From the NCBI GenBank assembly GCA_020051175.1, contig JAGVJJ010000014.1, positions 1 through 64,000 of the forward strand: a stretch of DNA of 64,000 bases, read 5' to 3'. Made by a program: the position numbers and the translations under genes. The DNA is from Bacteroidia bacterium (GTDB lineage Bacteria > Bacteroidota > Bacteroidia > 2-12-FULL-35-15). Below are positions 63,632 through 64,000 of this stretch, one piece after another. The notes under the pieces were generated by a model. The model did not search any database and was not told the origin of the DNA. It saw nothing but the letters and a program-made list of their open reading frames with translations. Position 1 is the first letter of the stretch; each line of letters starts with the position of its first letter.

Positions 63632-63812
63632 TGTCGCACAGCATAATTAAAATAGCCTGTACCGCTTTATTTTATTGACTTTAGCGTATTAATCAACAGT
63701 AGCCCGGTAAAATAAGATTTGGAAATTCCGGTTTTGATTTGTTTTCTTTGCAGTCGCAATTACAAAAATCAAAATTTCGGTGCGGAAGATTTTAACACAT
63801 TATATATAATAT

Positions 63813-64000
63813 ATGAGTAACAATTTAGTGATAGTGGAGTCCCCTGCAAAGGCGAAAACAATCGAGGGGTTTTTAGGGGAAGGCTTTACCGTAAAATCAA
63901 GTTACGGTCACGTAAGGGATTTGGCCAAAAAAGGTTTTGGAGTGGACATTGAAAACAACTTCAGCCCTAATTATGAAATACCGCCTGATAAAGCTAAAGT
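63813..64000 (+). CDS. topA: DNA topoisomerase I, N-terminal part
   Basis: This gene is not in the ORF track because it runs off the right edge. Translation from ATG 63813 gives [20 protein letters not shown], then [11 protein letters not shown] and [11 protein letters not shown], the start of the TOPRIM domain of type IA topoisomerase I (acidic residue in VIVESPAK). The enzyme relaxes negative supercoils. It is divergent from miaB across a 267-bp gap. Confidence 0.95.
   Translation, partial: MSNNLVIVESPAKAKTIEGFLGEGFTVKSSYGHVRDLAKKGFGVDIENNFSPNYEIPPDKAK

Overview
The window is a bacterial chromosome segment from a member of the Bacteroidota. Direct signs are three proteins with a type IX secretion (T9SS) C-terminal sorting domain, a GWxTD-domain protein, a DUF5686 protein, a head-GIN lipoprotein, an OmpA/PD40 protein, starts without obvious Shine-Dalgarno sequences, and many promoters of the Bacteroidota type (TTTG, 19-21 nt spacer, TAnnTTTG). 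Gene content looks like an environmental Chitinophagales/Sphingobacteriales-type lineage, but that rank is an inference. No rRNA operon, prophage, transposase, integrase or CRISPR array is visible. There is one tRNA, Ser-TGA.

Layout. 1-3.0 kb: an OmpA/PD40 envelope protein cut by the window edge and a TPR protein. 3.1-9.7 kb: peptidases (M28, DUF885, M42), a GH3-family protein and a LysE-type exporter. 9.7-18.4 kb: a minus-strand run (membrane protein, alpha/beta hydrolase, DUF5686 outer-membrane protein, M23 peptidase, DUF488, TSUP permease, NlpC/P60 peptidase, four-helix-bundle protein, thiolase). 18.7-21.8 kb: a PgpH-like HD phosphohydrolase, a 70-bp repeat cluster and a short-chain dehydrogenase. 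22.5-26.4 kb: an ECF sigma factor with a membrane-anchored partner and two exported proteins. 26.9-34.0 kb: small membrane proteins, YihY/BrkB, tRNA-Ser, GWxTD protein, glycosyltransferase, DUF2200 and a 56-aa lipoprotein absent from the ORF track. 34.1-43.0 kb: an MksB/MksF/MksE-like condensin locus split by two T9SS-secreted proteins. 43.3-52.8 kb: head-GIN lipoprotein, GAF histidine kinase, PAP2 phosphatase, sterol-desaturase-like protein, MtaB, a palindrome-flanked DUF4143 ATPase, Maf, GpsA and an acyltransferase. 53.1-64 kb: a T9SS glycoside-hydrolase-like protein, groES/groEL, and a long minus-strand operon miaB-mntA-hepT-sigma54 activator-lptE-TPR protein-secG, then the start of topA.

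How the genes work together. GpsA and the acyltransferase make and acylate glycerol-3-phosphate, with PAP2 and the sterol-desaturase-like enzyme acting on lipids nearby. LptE, SecG, OmpA, M23 and NlpC/P60 serve envelope assembly. MtaB and MiaB are sister tRNA methylthiotransferases. MntA-HepT is a toxin-antitoxin pair placed inside what otherwise looks like a housekeeping operon.

The strongest unusual structures are: (i) a DUF4143 ATPase gene bounded at both ends by nearly identical perfect palindromes, the upstream one supplying the -33 box of its promoter; (ii) the Mks-like condensin genes interrupted by secreted-protein genes and lacking a visible nuclease; (iii) intergenic tracts with a 7-bp period, one pair flanking a four-helix-bundle gene in inverted orientation; and (iv) three 70-bp repeats that include the last codons and stop of the dehydrogenase gene.
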